Source of the DNA: JAVMKJ01 sp031732875
Lineage (GTDB): Bacteria > Pseudomonadota > Gammaproteobacteria > Competibacterales > Competibacteraceae
Direction: 5' to 3'
NCBI GenBank assembly: GCA_031732875.1
Contig: JAVMKL010000071.1
Span: 1-36,936 of the forward strand
DNA length: 36,936 nucleotides
Part shown: one piece after another, positions 1 to 8,881 of the stretch
Layout of the letters: every line of letters starts with the position of its first letter
How positions within the stretch are numbered: the stretch's first letter is position 1
The notes under the pieces: model-generated
Told to the model about the DNA's origin: nothing
Seen by the model: the letters and a program-made list of their open reading frames with translations, nothing else
Databases searched by the model: none
Translations under genes and position numbers: made by a program

Positions 1-2
1 AA

Positions 3-125
3 CTCCAGCACGATTCCAAGCGTCGGCTGGCCTTGGGTCGGGCGGGCGCCGCGGCACTACGAGAACGGTTCGGCATCGAGCCGGTGGCCGCGGCCGTGGC
101 GGAGCTATGCCGACGGATTGCGTAG
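3..125 (+). CDS. C-terminal end of a glycosyltransferase-like protein (partial)
   Basis: An open frame enters from the left edge and stops at a TAG at 123-125, giving about 40 residues. They are rich in Ala, Arg and Leu, with a stretch ALRERFGIEPVAAAVAELCR near the end. This amphipathic helical pattern is typical of the last helices of GT-B glycosyltransferases (GT4 type), and the surrounding genes are glycan genes. No catalytic part is visible, so the family is inferred from the tail and context only. The gene converges on the minus-strand membrane protein that ends at 132. Confidence 0.45.
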   Translation, partial: LQHDSKRRLALGRAGAAALRERFGIEPVAAAVAELCRRIA

Positions 126-131
126 CGCACG

Positions 132-1556
132 CTACGGCCGGATACTTTCTTCCTTCGGCGCCACGAATACCGTCAGTACCCAAAATAGCAACGCCGGGAC
201 GAAATCCAGAAACACCCGGTTGATGCTGGTGTATTGCTCGGCCCAGCGCTGGGCATCGGTCATGAAAAACAACACGAACAATGCCAGCAGGCTGGCGACG
301 ACAAAAACCAGTTCCACCCGTTGCCAGCGCGCCGCGCCGCGCCCGAGCGCTGCGGCTACCGCCGTTCCAGCCGCCAACAGCGCCAGGTATCCGAACAGGT
401 GCCAGTTCGCCAGAACGAAAAAATTCTTCACCACCGGATCCCAGCCGCCCCGGTAACTCAACGCAAACCGGCCCAGATAAGGTACCTGAATCAATTCTGG
501 CATCAGCCGAAACCCGCCCAGCCCAGGAACGGTAAATTCCACACCGCCGGCCAGCCACCAACCCACACCCAGCGCCGCCGCCGCCACCGCCAGCAGCAAT
601 CTTCCCCGCAGGCGAGCGGCCAGCAACGCCGGCAAGAACAACAGCAGCCAGACCGCGCCCTCCAGCTTGACCAGCGGACAGGCCAGCGCCAGCAACAACG
701 CCAGCGCTCCCTGCCGGTGGTCGCCACTCCGCGCCCATTGGAAAAACGCGATCGCGGACAGCCCAAACACCGCCGCCAGCCAGAGGTCGGCATAACCGGC
801 CAGGGCGACATGGGTGTTCAGCAGCGGCAGCGACAACAGCAGCCAAGTGAAAACCAGGGCGGTCAGGGGCGATGCGCCCCACAGCCGCGACTGCCCGTAA
901 AACCCCAGCCCCAACGCCAGCGCGCAGCCCAGCCACGGCAGGTTGGCGGCGGTTTCGTTCCAGGCACCGTAGGCCAAGGTCGGCCACAGTGCCAGTAGCG
1001 GGACCGTGTACGGATAAGTCCAGGCCTCAATGGTGTAAACCGATCCAGTGGTATCGGCCAGCCAGCGCTGAGGATCCACGAAAAGCGCCAGTTGGCGCAA
1101 CTCCGACCATACCCTCGGCCGAACCGCCCAAGTGGTCCAAGCATCCCAAGGATACAGAGGACGCAGCCAGATCTCCTGCGTCAACAGGACAAAACGCCAG
1201 CCCAGCCAGCCCAGCAGCAGGACGAACAGGATTTGCGGCCACATCACCCCCGCCTTCGGGGCCCCCTCTCCATGAATGAAGAGGGGGATCTGGGGTGAGG
1301 TTCGCCGCCACGCCAGCCAACCACCCGGCACGGCCAGCACGGCCAGCACGACCGCAGGACCAATGAAACCGAGCGGCAACCCGGCCGACGCCTGCAGGCG
1401 TAACGGTAGAGTAACCACCAGCATCCCCAGCACGTAGCCATACCCCAGCGCCAGCGGCCAGACCCCAGCCGGCGCGTCGCGCCAGACGCCGCGCACCCAG
1501 AGCGCGCCGGCCAACCACGGCAAGCCCAGCGCCAACCCAACCCGCCACCACTCCAC
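132..1556 (-). CDS. polytopic membrane protein, possible GT-C-type glycosyltransferase
   Basis: A 474-residue protein with about ten hydrophobic segments. After the first segments there is a loop with the motif YPWDAWTTW, and later HVALAGYADLWLAA and a KLEG motif. An acidic residue in the first extracytoplasmic loop followed by many membrane spans is the layout of GT-C enzymes (GT39/ArnT-like), which use lipid-linked sugars outside the inner membrane. That assignment is a resemblance, not a firm family match. The start is GTG at 1556, with an AGGAGG inside the end of the preceding gene about 10 nt upstream and a 6-nt gap, so it is translated from the same operon. Residues of roughly 83-104 (SPQIPLFIHGEGAPKAG) are encoded by an inserted palindromic repeat, reported separately. 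It is the last gene of the minus-strand glycan cluster. Confidence 0.6.
   Translation of the reverse strand: MEWWRVGLALGLPWLAGALWVRGVWRDAPAGVWPLALGYGYVLGMLVVTLPLRLQASAGLPLGFIGPAVVLAVLAVPGGWLAWRRTSPQIPLFIHGEGAPKAGVMWPQILFVLLLGWLGWRFVLLTQEIWLRPLYPWDAWTTWAVRPRVWSELRQLALFVDPQRWLADTTGSVYTIEAWTYPYTVPLLALWPTLAYGAWNETAANLPWLGCALALGLGFYGQSRLWGASPLTALVFTWLLLSLPLLNTHVALAGYADLWLAAVFGLSAIAFFQWARSGDHRQGALALLLALACPLVKLEGAVWLLLFLPALLAARLRGRLLLAVAAAALGVGWWLAGGVEFTVPGLGGFRLMPELIQVPYLGRFALSYRGGWDPVVKNFFVLANWHLFGYLALLAAGTAVAAALGRGAARWQRVELVFVVASLLALFVLFFMTDAQRWAEQYTSINRVFLDFVPALLFWVLTVFVAPKEESIRP
1242..1300. repeat. palindromic CCCTCTCC-family repeat inside a coding region (copy A)
   Basis: The core at 1262-1287 is an imperfect inverted repeat, CCCCTCTCCATGAAT followed by a GAAGAGGGGG arm, flanked by CACCCC-type and GGGGTGAGG ends. 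Read on the minus strand it starts CCTCACCCC, continues through CCCCCTCTT and GGAGAGGGGG, and ends GAAGGCGGGGGTGATG. This aligns well with the copy at 23909-23967. It is translated in frame within the membrane protein ending at 132. Confidence 0.7.
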
Positions 1557-1562
1557 GGTCGA

Positions 1563-2783
1563 TCAGCCTCCTCGTACCCGAAACAGCGCGCCGACCGACG
1601 CCGCATACAGCATCTCCGCCGGCAGTCGCTGGTTATCCCACTCCAGCGACTGCCCGGCGCGGTCGTAGCGGACCCCGACCAGCGGCGACAGAATCAGGAC
1701 ATAATCGCCGTCGCGTGCCACGCCGGGACCGGGCGGCCGTGACAGGCCAGCGTAGCCGTTGTGCGGCAGCAAATGATAGCGGGCGCGTCCGGCCTGATAA
1801 GTGGTGCTATTGGCCGGGTCGGCACTGACGATGAACAGCCGCGCCGGTTTGTCCGGCAAGCGTTGGCGGATTTCGAGCAGGAACCGATACAGGTCCCCAT
1901 CCAGCGCTGCCAGCCGCCGCGCGGTCTCATCCTTGCCGGCGAAGCGTTCCACGGTCCGCTCCAGCCGCCGCTCCAAATCCCACTGCCAGCGCAGGTCTAA
2001 CACCAACCAGCCGAGCAGGAACAGCGCAGCGTAGGGCAGCAACGCTCCAGGGACGCGGCGCGGTGGACTGAATAACGCATGCAGCACGGCACCGAAACCA
2101 ACCCACAACGCCACCATCAGCACCGGCGGAAACAGCGCGCTCAGGGGCGCGCCCGAGGTGTAATTGATCGAGCGTTGACTCCAGTCCTCGAAGGTAGTCC
2201 AATCCGCAACCAACTCCCGCAGCAACGCGCCAACCGTCGGCGGGGCTGGCCGCAGTTCCAGGCGGCGGACGACCAGCGGTTGCGAGAGTGGCCCGCGCAT
2301 CGCCAGACCGATGGCGACAATCCGACCCCGCCAACGCGGCTCCGTGCCCAAATCCAGCACATCACCGTCGGGGTGATCGGGCGGCAGCACCAACTCTTGC
2401 AAGGTTCGAGGATCATCCAGCGTCGCCCAGATCAGCCGTACTTCACTGCCGGGTTGGAGACCCTCCACCTCCCACGACAACTGGCGATACAGCGCCGCTT
2501 GGGCCACCCGGACCGACCCTTGCACGACCGCCAATCCTTGCGGGCCGGTCTGGCGGATTTCCAGTCCGGCGGGCGTTTGACCGCCTTGGCCGCCGACCAA
2601 TTGCAGCTTGGCACCTTGCAACACCACGGGCGGCGCCACTACCGCCAAGCCACCGCTCAGGTAAAACAGCAGCAGCGTGCATACCGCCAGCAGGGCGCCG
2701 CCCGTCGCTGCCACCATCCAGAGCCAAAGCGGCCGCGTCTGGTGGAAAAATATCCGCGCCTCCATCATTCGCGTCATTTTCAC
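1563..2783 (-). CDS. hypothetical membrane protein of the glycan cluster
   Basis: A 406-residue protein that I do not recognise. Visible parts are an N-terminal membrane segment (LWLWMVAATGGALLAVCTLL), a beta-rich extracytoplasmic part of roughly 170 residues, two further membrane segments (PPVLMVALWVGFGAVLHAL and LLPYAALFLLGWLVLDLRW) and a C-terminal globular part of about 130 residues with a DGDYVLILSP strand. The start is GTG at 2783, which overlaps the epimerase stop as GTGA and implies translational coupling; an ATG at 2777 is an alternative. Its position between sugar-modifying enzymes and another membrane protein suggests a role in assembling or moving a surface glycan, but nothing in the sequence proves this. 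Confidence 0.6.
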   Translation of the reverse strand: MKMTRMMEARIFFHQTRPLWLWMVAATGGALLAVCTLLLFYLSGGLAVVAPPVVLQGAKLQLVGGQGGQTPAGLEIRQTGPQGLAVVQGSVRVAQAALYRQLSWEVEGLQPGSEVRLIWATLDDPRTLQELVLPPDHPDGDVLDLGTEPRWRGRIVAIGLAMRGPLSQPLVVRRLELRPAPPTVGALLRELVADWTTFEDWSQRSINYTSGAPLSALFPPVLMVALWVGFGAVLHALFSPPRRVPGALLPYAALFLLGWLVLDLRWQWDLERRLERTVERFAGKDETARRLAALDGDLYRFLLEIRQRLPDKPARLFIVSADPANSTTYQAGRARYHLLPHNGYAGLSRPPGPGVARDGDYVLILSPLVGVRYDRAGQSLEWDNQRLPAEMLYAASVGALFRVRGG

Positions 2784-3772
2784 AATCCCATTTCACAATA
2801 CCGCTGAAACGTCCAGTACGGTCGGTAACCCAGTTCTCGCCCGATTCGCGCGGAATCGTAACAAGCCCAACTCAACAGTCTGTCCAACGCGGCGCGGGCT
2901 CCGCAATCCCGGCGTCCAGCCAGCCACAACCCGCCATCCACCAGCGCGGCCGCTCCACGGAGCATACCGGCCGGCGGCGCCCAGCGCGGCGCGGACAATC
3001 CCAGCGCCTGGCGGATGATGAGGTACAGTTCTCGTCCCGAATAGGGCCGATTATCGGTCACCAGGTAGGTTTGGCCGCGAGCGGCTGGGTGCGCGGCGGC
3101 CAGCAACGCAGCCCGCGCCACATCGTCCACGTGAACCAGCGAGCGGCGATTACCGGTTTCCGGCAGCGGCGGACACCAACCGCGCCGCACGGCATCGATC
3201 AATCGCGGCAAATTCGCCTTCATTCCCGATCCGTAGACCAGCGCCGGTCGCAGATTGACGGCGTGCAACCCGGTCTCGTGGCCTACCGCCAGCACTCGTC
3301 GCTCGGCGGCGCGCTTGGCTCGTCCGTAGGACGTCTCCGGCGGTGCGTCCCAACTCTCGTCCGCGCAGCGCGATCCCGGGTCGCCGACCGCCTTGACGCT
3401 GCTGAGATAAACGAAACGTTCCACCTCGGCCGTCACCGCCGCATCGAGCAACCGGAAAGTCCCCTCGGCGTTGACCGTCCAATGCCGTGCGGCGAAATCC
3501 GGCGTATCCGCCGCATCGGCATGGGCGAAACCGGCAGCGTGGATCGCGACGCTCATCCCAGCGCAGGCGTGGGTCAGGCTGTCGACATCCGCCAGATCGC
3601 CCGAGATGGTTTCCACGCCGTCCCAATCCGGTGGTATCGTTCCGCTTGGGCGAACCAACACCCGTACCCGCGCATTCCACTCCCGCAACGCCGCCACTAG
3701 CCCGCGACCGATAAAACCGGTCCCGCCAGTCACCAGCACCGTCCGATCCCGAAAAAAATCCGGTGCTACCAC
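2780..3772 (-). CDS. NAD-dependent epimerase/dehydratase (NDP-sugar type)
   Basis: A short-chain dehydrogenase of the extended NDP-sugar epimerase/dehydratase family, about 330 residues. The N-terminal NAD-binding motif is TVLVTGGTGFIG. A VYLSSVKAVGD strand and an SYGRAKRAAE segment give the catalytic Tyr-x3-Lys (Y and K of YGRAK). RRSLVHVDDVARAALLA is the usual cofactor and substrate region. The specific sugar cannot be read off; proteins of this type often act on UDP-GlcNAc or UDP-Glc before lipid-linked assembly. I chose GTG at 3772, which lies just inside the end of the GT2 gene and places the Rossmann motif about 10 residues in. GTG at 3781 is also possible, and the frame stays open far into the GT2 gene. 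It ends in a GTGA overlap with the next gene. Confidence 0.85.
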   Translation of the reverse strand: MVAPDFFRDRTVLVTGGTGFIGRGLVAALREWNARVRVLVRPSGTIPPDWDGVETISGDLADVDSLTHACAGMSVAIHAAGFAHADAADTPDFAARHWTVNAEGTFRLLDAAVTAEVERFVYLSSVKAVGDPGSRCADESWDAPPETSYGRAKRAAERRVLAVGHETGLHAVNLRPALVYGSGMKANLPRLIDAVRRGWCPPLPETGNRRSLVHVDDVARAALLAAAHPAARGQTYLVTDNRPYSGRELYLIIRQALGLSAPRWAPPAGMLRGAAALVDGGLWLAGRRDCGARAALDRLLSWACYDSARIGRELGYRPYWTFQRYCEMGL

Positions 3773-4587
3773 CCCCGCCACCCATACCGGTTGAAAAACA
3801 CTACCGCTGCCCGCAGAAACAACCCAATGTGGCGAACGCCCTTGCGGGCGGCATGACCGCCCAGATGGACGATCCGTACCGCCGGAACGTAGGCCAGCCG
3901 TGCTACCGCCGCCAACCGCAGGCTCAGATCGAAATCCTCGAAATACAGAAAATACTCCGGGCGGAATCCCCCCACCCGGTCCAGCGCCGCCCGCCGGCAG
4001 AGCATGAAACAGCCACTGGCGATGGGCGGATCCCACAATACCGCGTCGCCGGTTCGGTCGCGCAGTTCGTATCGATCGAGCCGGGCCCGAAACCAACCCC
4101 GCAGCCATCCGGGCGCGAAGCCGCGCAGCGCCAGATCCAGCAGGGTCGGATAACGCTTGCATAAATATTGCCGCTGGCCGTCACCACCCCAGGCCGCCGG
4201 CGTCACCAACCCGGCTTCGGGATGACTGGCCAAGAACGCCAAACCCTCGCTGAGCGCATCCTCTTCCTGCAACACGTCGGGGTTGAGAATCAGATGAACA
4301 TCGCCACTGGAGGCTTCAAGCGCCCGATTGTGGCCAGCGCCATAACCTATGTTACCGTGGCCGCCGAGCAGTTCGATGGTGGCGGGCAACGCGGCACCAT
4401 TCAATACCCGTTGCAACGGCTCGCGCCAGCCGAGACCGGGGCCATTGTCCACCAGTACCAGGTGTGTTTCGGTCAACAACCCACATTGGGCGGCGCGGCG
4501 CAGCGCCCGTTTGAGGTGATCCAGTACCCGCGCCAGCAGCGTCAGGTTCGGAGAGTAGGTAACGATGGAAATGACGAGCCGGGTCAT
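3766..4587 (-). CDS. glycosyltransferase family 2 (rhamnosyltransferase-like)
   Basis: A 273-residue GT-A glycosyltransferase. Motifs in order are the first strand LVISIVTYSPN, HLVLVDNGPG, GYGAGHNRALE, HLILNPDV (the DxD-like metal and nucleotide site), TPAAW, ASGCFMLCRRAALDRVGGF, and YFEDFDLSLRL with the probable catalytic acidic residues. This set resembles bacterial dTDP-rhamnosyltransferases (WbbL/RfbF type), which fits the rfbACD genes in the same window, but the donor is inferred. ATG 4587 puts the conserved first strand at residue 4. The same frame stays open upstream with an ATG at 4677, preceding a second GT2-like start peptide (see findings). The stop overlaps the start of the epimerase gene by a few bases, so the two form an operon. 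Confidence 0.88.
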   Translation of the reverse strand: MTRLVISIVTYSPNLTLLARVLDHLKRALRRAAQCGLLTETHLVLVDNGPGLGWREPLQRVLNGAALPATIELLGGHGNIGYGAGHNRALEASSGDVHLILNPDVLQEEDALSEGLAFLASHPEAGLVTPAAWGGDGQRQYLCKRYPTLLDLALRGFAPGWLRGWFRARLDRYELRDRTGDAVLWDPPIASGCFMLCRRAALDRVGGFRPEYFLYFEDFDLSLRLAAVARLAYVPAVRIVHLGGHAARKGVRHIGLFLRAAVVFFNRYGWRGW

Positions 4588-4785
4588 GCCGCCGCGCCGC
4601 GCACCCCCCCATTCCGCGTCATTGCCTTGCAATCCACTGCCATCGGTCGGGATAATCACGCTGACGGAGTCACCCATCGCGACGGCAGGATGGCATCGGC
4701 GCAAGCGAACAACTCCATCGTCCGGCCGCGGCGCCAATACGAGGACCGGATCCGGCCCTGCCCCGCGCGATAGGTTATTATCGGC

Positions 4786-5817
4786 TTGTTTTCTCTGTTC
4801 ATCCGCGCCCGCCGTTCGACTCCAAAATCCGATCCGCGAAGCCATTTCACAGCCGACTGCCTGGCCACGCCCTTGAACGAACGCGAAGTTTACCATAGCC
4901 GCGATTACCGGCCGGGCGACGAAATCGCCATCACCGAGTTATTCGGCCTCGTGTTCGGCCAGCCGTTGACGGAAAGCCAGTGGGGCTGGAAATACACCGG
5001 GGCCTGCCGTTCGGCGCCGCCGGCGAAACTGGCCTTCGACCCGGCGGGCCGCCTGGTAGGTCATGCCGGCGCGATCCTGCTGCGGGGCTGGCGACAAAAC
5101 CGGTCACTGCCCTGCTTTCAAATCTGCGATGTGATGGTGCATCCCGCCGCTCGCGGGCAGTTGGGCGGGCGCAATCTCTTTACCCGGCTGGCCCGGGAAC
5201 TGCTGAGCGACCTCGCGCAACGCTGGCCAAACGCTTTCGCTTATGGCTTTCCCGGGCAGCGACCGTTCCGGCTCGGACAATACGCCCGGGTTTACGATCA
5301 AGTGGAACGAGCTTCAGCCATCCGGCTACCCGCCCGGCGGAGACGGGTTTTGCTGTTGTATGCTCGACCCTTGGCTTGGGACGATCCCCGACTGGACGTG
5401 CTGTGGAATCGGCTGGCGTCCGGTTTCGCCTTGGCGCTGATTCGCGACGGAGCCTACCTGCGCTGGCGCTACGCCACCAACCCGTTCCACGCCTACGAAC
5501 TGCTTGGATTCTATTTGGCCGGCCGGTTGCTGGGCTGGGCGGTGGTATGTCGGGATGATAACCGACTGCGGGCGATCGACCTGCTGGTATCGCGCCGCTG
5601 GCTCAAACCAGCGTTGGCCACGCTGGAGCACGCGGCAACGGTCGCCGGTCTGGCCGAGCTTGAAATCTGGCTGCCGGACGGCTGGCGCGAAAGGGTCGGC
5701 AACCAATCGGTATCGACCGGGATCATCGTCGCCAACATGGTTTGGCGGCTGTCGATTCCGACCCAGGAAGTCCGTACCGATCTTTATTACACCATGGGCG
5801 ATTTGGATATCTTTTAA
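4786..5817 (+). CDS. GNAT-like acyltransferase of the glycan cluster
   Basis: About 340 residues. The part beginning YHSRDYRPGDEIAITELFG is the usual opening of a GNAT fold. CFQICDVMVHPAARGQLGGR matches the acetyl-CoA-binding strand and pyrophosphate loop (V.P..RG.G), and AYGFPGQRPFRLGQY follows. The second half (RDGAYLRWRYATNP to VAGLAELEIWLPDGW) is a second, more diverged lobe, as in two-domain GNAT proteins near exopolysaccharide genes. Substrate unknown; acylation of a sugar or amino sugar is likely by context. The ATG at 4786 adds about 29 residues without homology signals, so the TTG at 4873 (LNEREVYHSRDY) may be the true start. It is divergent from the GT2 gene and followed closely by a methyltransferase gene on the same strand. 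Confidence 0.7.
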   Translation: MFSLFIRARRSTPKSDPRSHFTADCLATPLNEREVYHSRDYRPGDEIAITELFGLVFGQPLTESQWGWKYTGACRSAPPAKLAFDPAGRLVGHAGAILLRGWRQNRSLPCFQICDVMVHPAARGQLGGRNLFTRLARELLSDLAQRWPNAFAYGFPGQRPFRLGQYARVYDQVERASAIRLPARRRRVLLLYARPLAWDDPRLDVLWNRLASGFALALIRDGAYLRWRYATNPFHAYELLGFYLAGRLLGWAVVCRDDNRLRAIDLLVSRRWLKPALATLEHAATVAGLAELEIWLPDGWRERVGNQSVSTGIIVANMVWRLSIPTQEVRTDLYYTMGDLDIF

Positions 5818-5847
5818 GAACGCAATCCCAACAAGCGAGCGAACTCG

Positions 5848-6678
5848 ATGCCCTTCAGCAATGCCGAACAAATATCGCCCATCCTGGCTGAAATCACTCA
5901 CCTGAACCCGCGTTCGATTCTCGATGTCGGTTGCGGACTCGGCCTGTATGGAATGCTGTGCCGAATTCATCTCGATTTATATCATGATACCGAATTTTAT
6001 CGAAAACTGGATGGTTCCAGTTCTTGGCACACTCGAATTGACGGTATCGAGGGCTGCGAAACTTACACACCCTTCATTCCCAAATGGGCTTACGACAACA
6101 TTTATGTGGGCAACACCCTGGATATTGTACCCACCATCGCGGATGGTCAGTACGATCTCATTCTGATCCTGGCGATGATCGAGCACCTTACTCGCGAGCA
6201 GGGAATACAGCTCATTACTCAGCTCAAACGAATCGGTCGGGCCATTATCCTTTCGGTTCCAAAAAACTGGCAGGAGCAGGAAATTAACGGCTATCCGCTG
6301 GAAACACACCGCTCGCACTGGACCGAACAGGATCTCCGGGATGTAGGATTCACCCGATTCCTGCCTCATTGGGGCGCATGGCTGGCGGTTTACAATATCT
6401 CGACCCACGCTTGCTCGATTGAAACTGCCCCCCCTGAAAGTGGGACAACCAACAAGCTATTCGACCGGCTTGATCGAGTCGATATCCAACTCGATCAAAT
6501 TCATGCCGTTATTACCCACTTTGAGGAAGACATGAACATGGTCCATCGGGTTGTCGCTCAGATCAAAAACAGTATGGATACATCCTTGCTCAACCAACAC
6601 ATCATGTTCGACCGCCTTAGCCTTTCCAGCAGGCTCCAATCATTCAAAAAGCGGCTGGGTAGAATTTTTTCACGCTAG
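5848..6678 (+). CDS. class I SAM-dependent methyltransferase
   Basis: A 276-residue protein with the SAM-binding motif I at residues 24-33 (ILDVGCGLGLYG), an acidic region with YDLILILAMIEHL (post-motif II and IV), and IILSVPKNWQEQEINGYP as the later strand. The last 65 residues form a predicted coiled-coil-like helix (LDRVDIQLDQIHAVITHF) ending in a basic tail KKRLGRIF, perhaps for dimerisation or membrane contact. Methyltransferases with such tails occur in O-antigen and exopolysaccharide clusters, where they modify or cap sugars, but the target here is unknown. The coding sequence is clearly less GC-rich than the acyltransferase gene just upstream. It ends 32 bases from the convergent Wzt gene. 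Confidence 0.8.
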   Translation: MPFSNAEQISPILAEITHLNPRSILDVGCGLGLYGMLCRIHLDLYHDTEFYRKLDGSSSWHTRIDGIEGCETYTPFIPKWAYDNIYVGNTLDIVPTIADGQYDLILILAMIEHLTREQGIQLITQLKRIGRAIILSVPKNWQEQEINGYPLETHRSHWTEQDLRDVGFTRFLPHWGAWLAVYNISTHACSIETAPPESGTTNKLFDRLDRVDIQLDQIHAVITHFEEDMNMVHRVVAQIKNSMDTSLLNQHIMFDRLSLSSRLQSFKKRLGRIFSR

Positions 6679-6710
6679 CGATCTGAACGACCTCCTGCAA
6701 CCGGGAATTG

Positions 6711-7865
6711 CTATTTTATTTCCCATTGATTATCCAGATAACAAAACCCGCGTTCGTTGTTCTCCTTGCGTACCTCCAACTCTGGATCTAAAAGAATTTT
6801 CTCGTGGTAGATAACTAATCCCTGATCGTCGAAAGCACGTACATGAAACCAGTAATACCCTCCTAAAAGAGGAATTTTAGGATAAGTAACAGTAATCTCG
6901 CGTCGTCGGCCCCGGATAGGCGGTTTTCCGGAAAGATGCGTTCCAGTTGCATATACTCCGAAGTCAGCACCGAATTTGAGCGATATCATGAGGTGAAAGG
7001 GTAAATCATCGGATACAGCCTCGGTATGAATCCGCAACCGTAAATCCTCTCCACGTGAAATCGGTAGATCGTTCAATATCTCAATCGATGTAATTCGAAC
7101 AGGCGCGTTGGTATATCGTGCACTTACTTCACCGTCGGCTTGCTCGCTCTTTCGAAGTTGATAAGCCTCATAAGCAGCTAGGACATGCATCGTATCGCCA
7201 TGTTTCTCCATGGCACCTCTTTTTAGCCACAGGGTTTCCTCGCAAAACATGCCAATCTGATAAGTACTGTGGGAACAGAATATGATCGTTCGCCCCGCCT
7301 CCTTGATTTTCATGATGTGATCGATGCATTTCTTCTGAAAGTAGTTATCTCCCACGGTCAGCGCCTCGTCGACGATCAGAATATCAGGATCGAGAGTTGC
7401 CACCAAAGAGAAAGCTAGGCGCATTCTCATTCCGGTTGAATAGGTCTTCAATGGACGATCAATAAATTCTCCCAATTCGGAAAAAGCGATGATTTCATCC
7501 AGCTTTGATTTAATGAGGGAACGAGGCAGACTTAAGACGTCGCTGTATAAAAAAATATTCTGTTTGCCGGTAAATTCGGCATGAAATCCAATACCAAGTT
7601 CGAGCAATCCCAACACGCTACCACGATATTGGACATTTCCGCTAGTCGGCGTCAGTACACCCGCGATCAGTTGCAATAAAGTACTTTTTCCAGAACCGTT
7701 CTCGCCGACGATACCCAGGCTTTTTCCTTGCTCCAGCGCGAAGCTCACCTCCTTCAGGGCAAAAAAATCTCGATGCCGCTTTCTATGCGCCAGTAATTCA
7801 ATCAACCGATCAGTGGGGCGGTTGTAAATTCGATAAACCTTGGTTAAATTGGATATGCACAGCAT
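6711..7865 (-). CDS. ABC transporter ATP-binding protein, Wzt type
   Basis: A 384-residue ATPase that energises export of a polysaccharide or glycolipid. Walker A is GENGSGKST at residues 54-62, the signature is YSTGMRMRLAFS, Walker B is DILIVDEAL, and the H-loop is IIFCSHS. The nucleotide-binding part ends near residue 240. The remaining 145 residues (NAPVRITSIEILND, FHLMISLKFGADFGVYATGTHLSG in part, ending DNQWEIK) form the extra beta-sandwich found in Wzt proteins that bind the glycan terminus before export. The likely permease partner is the Wzm protein at 10093-10893, two genes upstream. The gene starts 5 nt after the radical SAM stop. Its base composition is AT-richer than that of the permease gene. 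Confidence 0.9.
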   Translation of the reverse strand: MLCISNLTKVYRIYNRPTDRLIELLAHRKRHRDFFALKEVSFALEQGKSLGIVGENGSGKSTLLQLIAGVLTPTSGNVQYRGSVLGLLELGIGFHAEFTGKQNIFLYSDVLSLPRSLIKSKLDEIIAFSELGEFIDRPLKTYSTGMRMRLAFSLVATLDPDILIVDEALTVGDNYFQKKCIDHIMKIKEAGRTIIFCSHSTYQIGMFCEETLWLKRGAMEKHGDTMHVLAAYEAYQLRKSEQADGEVSARYTNAPVRITSIEILNDLPISRGEDLRLRIHTEAVSDDLPFHLMISLKFGADFGVYATGTHLSGKPPIRGRRREITVTYPKIPLLGGYYWFHVRAFDDQGLVIYHEKILLDPELEVRKENNERGFCYLDNQWEIK

Positions 7866-7870
7866 TGTAT

Positions 7871-8881
7871 TTAACTGGTTAAATGATTTTCAGCCGTTTG
7901 AAGAGCGGTTTTACGCATACTTGTCATCCGAACAGGACGCGGCCTGCTCTCACGTTCGAGATATTTTGCCTTGATCGCCTGAGCTTCGGCTAATTTCAAG
8001 GCATCCGGCTTTCGAGGAAACCAGCGCGCGCCCTTGCCGCTCAGCTTTGGCTGCAAGTCATTCCATCTGAAGTAATTCAGATCTGGCTCGTGGTCGCAAC
8101 GATTACACAACTCGGAATAACTCCTGTCACCTTGATTGAGTCGCCGCCGAAATGTCTTAAATTCCACACCATGCCAGACTTGCTCGACGGTTTGTTGGGT
8201 TAAATCGCCAACGAGATTCTGCTCGTCGAAATCGTGGCAACAGGACAGCACTTTACCCATTGGATTAATATAGAGCGCATAATTTGGGAGATCGCAATAG
8301 CCCTTGACGGGTGATTTGGCATACTGGGTAATATGTCCTGCACGCCCGACCCAACCCATGTAAATAGTCCGGTCGGTATGTAAAATTTTGCCTGAATATC
8401 GAGAATGCGCGTACTCATAAAGATCCCGATTGTTCTGCAACGCTTCTTCATCGTAGGAGTTGAGCAATAAGAGATCGAGGCCGCTCTCAAAAAGTCTGTC
8501 GAGACGTTCGCGGTTGAGAAGGTCACCGTTGCTCACCAAGGTATGAAGGCAATCGGGCAACATCAGATTGGCGTAACGGATAAATTCATAAATACGTTTG
8601 TCCGTTAACGGTTCATTGGTACTAAACAAGGATAGGCGACCTGCAAAATTCATCTCCGCCAACTGATCCATGATTCTGAAAAACAAGCTGGCGGACATCG
8701 GATTTGCTGGCACATCATTTCGGATTCCATACAGGCAGAAGTGACAGGTTCGATTACAGATAGTGTTGGTTTCAATATTGACCTGAAGAAACTGTCTGGT
8801 CGGCAAACCCCATTCAAAATATTTTCGATAGTAAAAGAGCATGAATAAATCTTTAAATTTTTGAGTCAATTTTTTCAGCAT
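7871..8881 (-). CDS. radical SAM protein with SPASM-like C-terminal cluster domain
   Basis: A 336-residue enzyme. The radical SAM motif Cx3Cx2C is at Cys42, Cys46 and Cys49 (CNRTCHFC), preceded by VNIETN, the first barrel strand. LSLFSTNEPL carries the SAM-contact (GGEP-like) position. The C-terminal part has a set of cysteines, YCDLPN, LSCCHDFDE and ELCNRCDHEP, arranged like SPASM/twitch domains that hold extra Fe-S clusters. SPASM proteins modify peptides, sugars or lipids; members within glycan clusters have been seen but are mostly uncharacterised. The substrate cannot be inferred from sequence. It lies between a GT4 gene and the Wzt gene, so its product is plausibly the exported glycan or its lipid carrier. 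SD AAGGA is about 7 nt before ATG 8881. Confidence 0.85.
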   Translation of the reverse strand: MLKKLTQKFKDLFMLFYYRKYFEWGLPTRQFLQVNIETNTICNRTCHFCLYGIRNDVPANPMSASLFFRIMDQLAEMNFAGRLSLFSTNEPLTDKRIYEFIRYANLMLPDCLHTLVSNGDLLNRERLDRLFESGLDLLLLNSYDEEALQNNRDLYEYAHSRYSGKILHTDRTIYMGWVGRAGHITQYAKSPVKGYCDLPNYALYINPMGKVLSCCHDFDEQNLVGDLTQQTVEQVWHGVEFKTFRRRLNQGDRSYSELCNRCDHEPDLNYFRWNDLQPKLSGKGARWFPRKPDALKLAEAQAIKAKYLERESRPRPVRMTSMRKTALQTAENHLTS

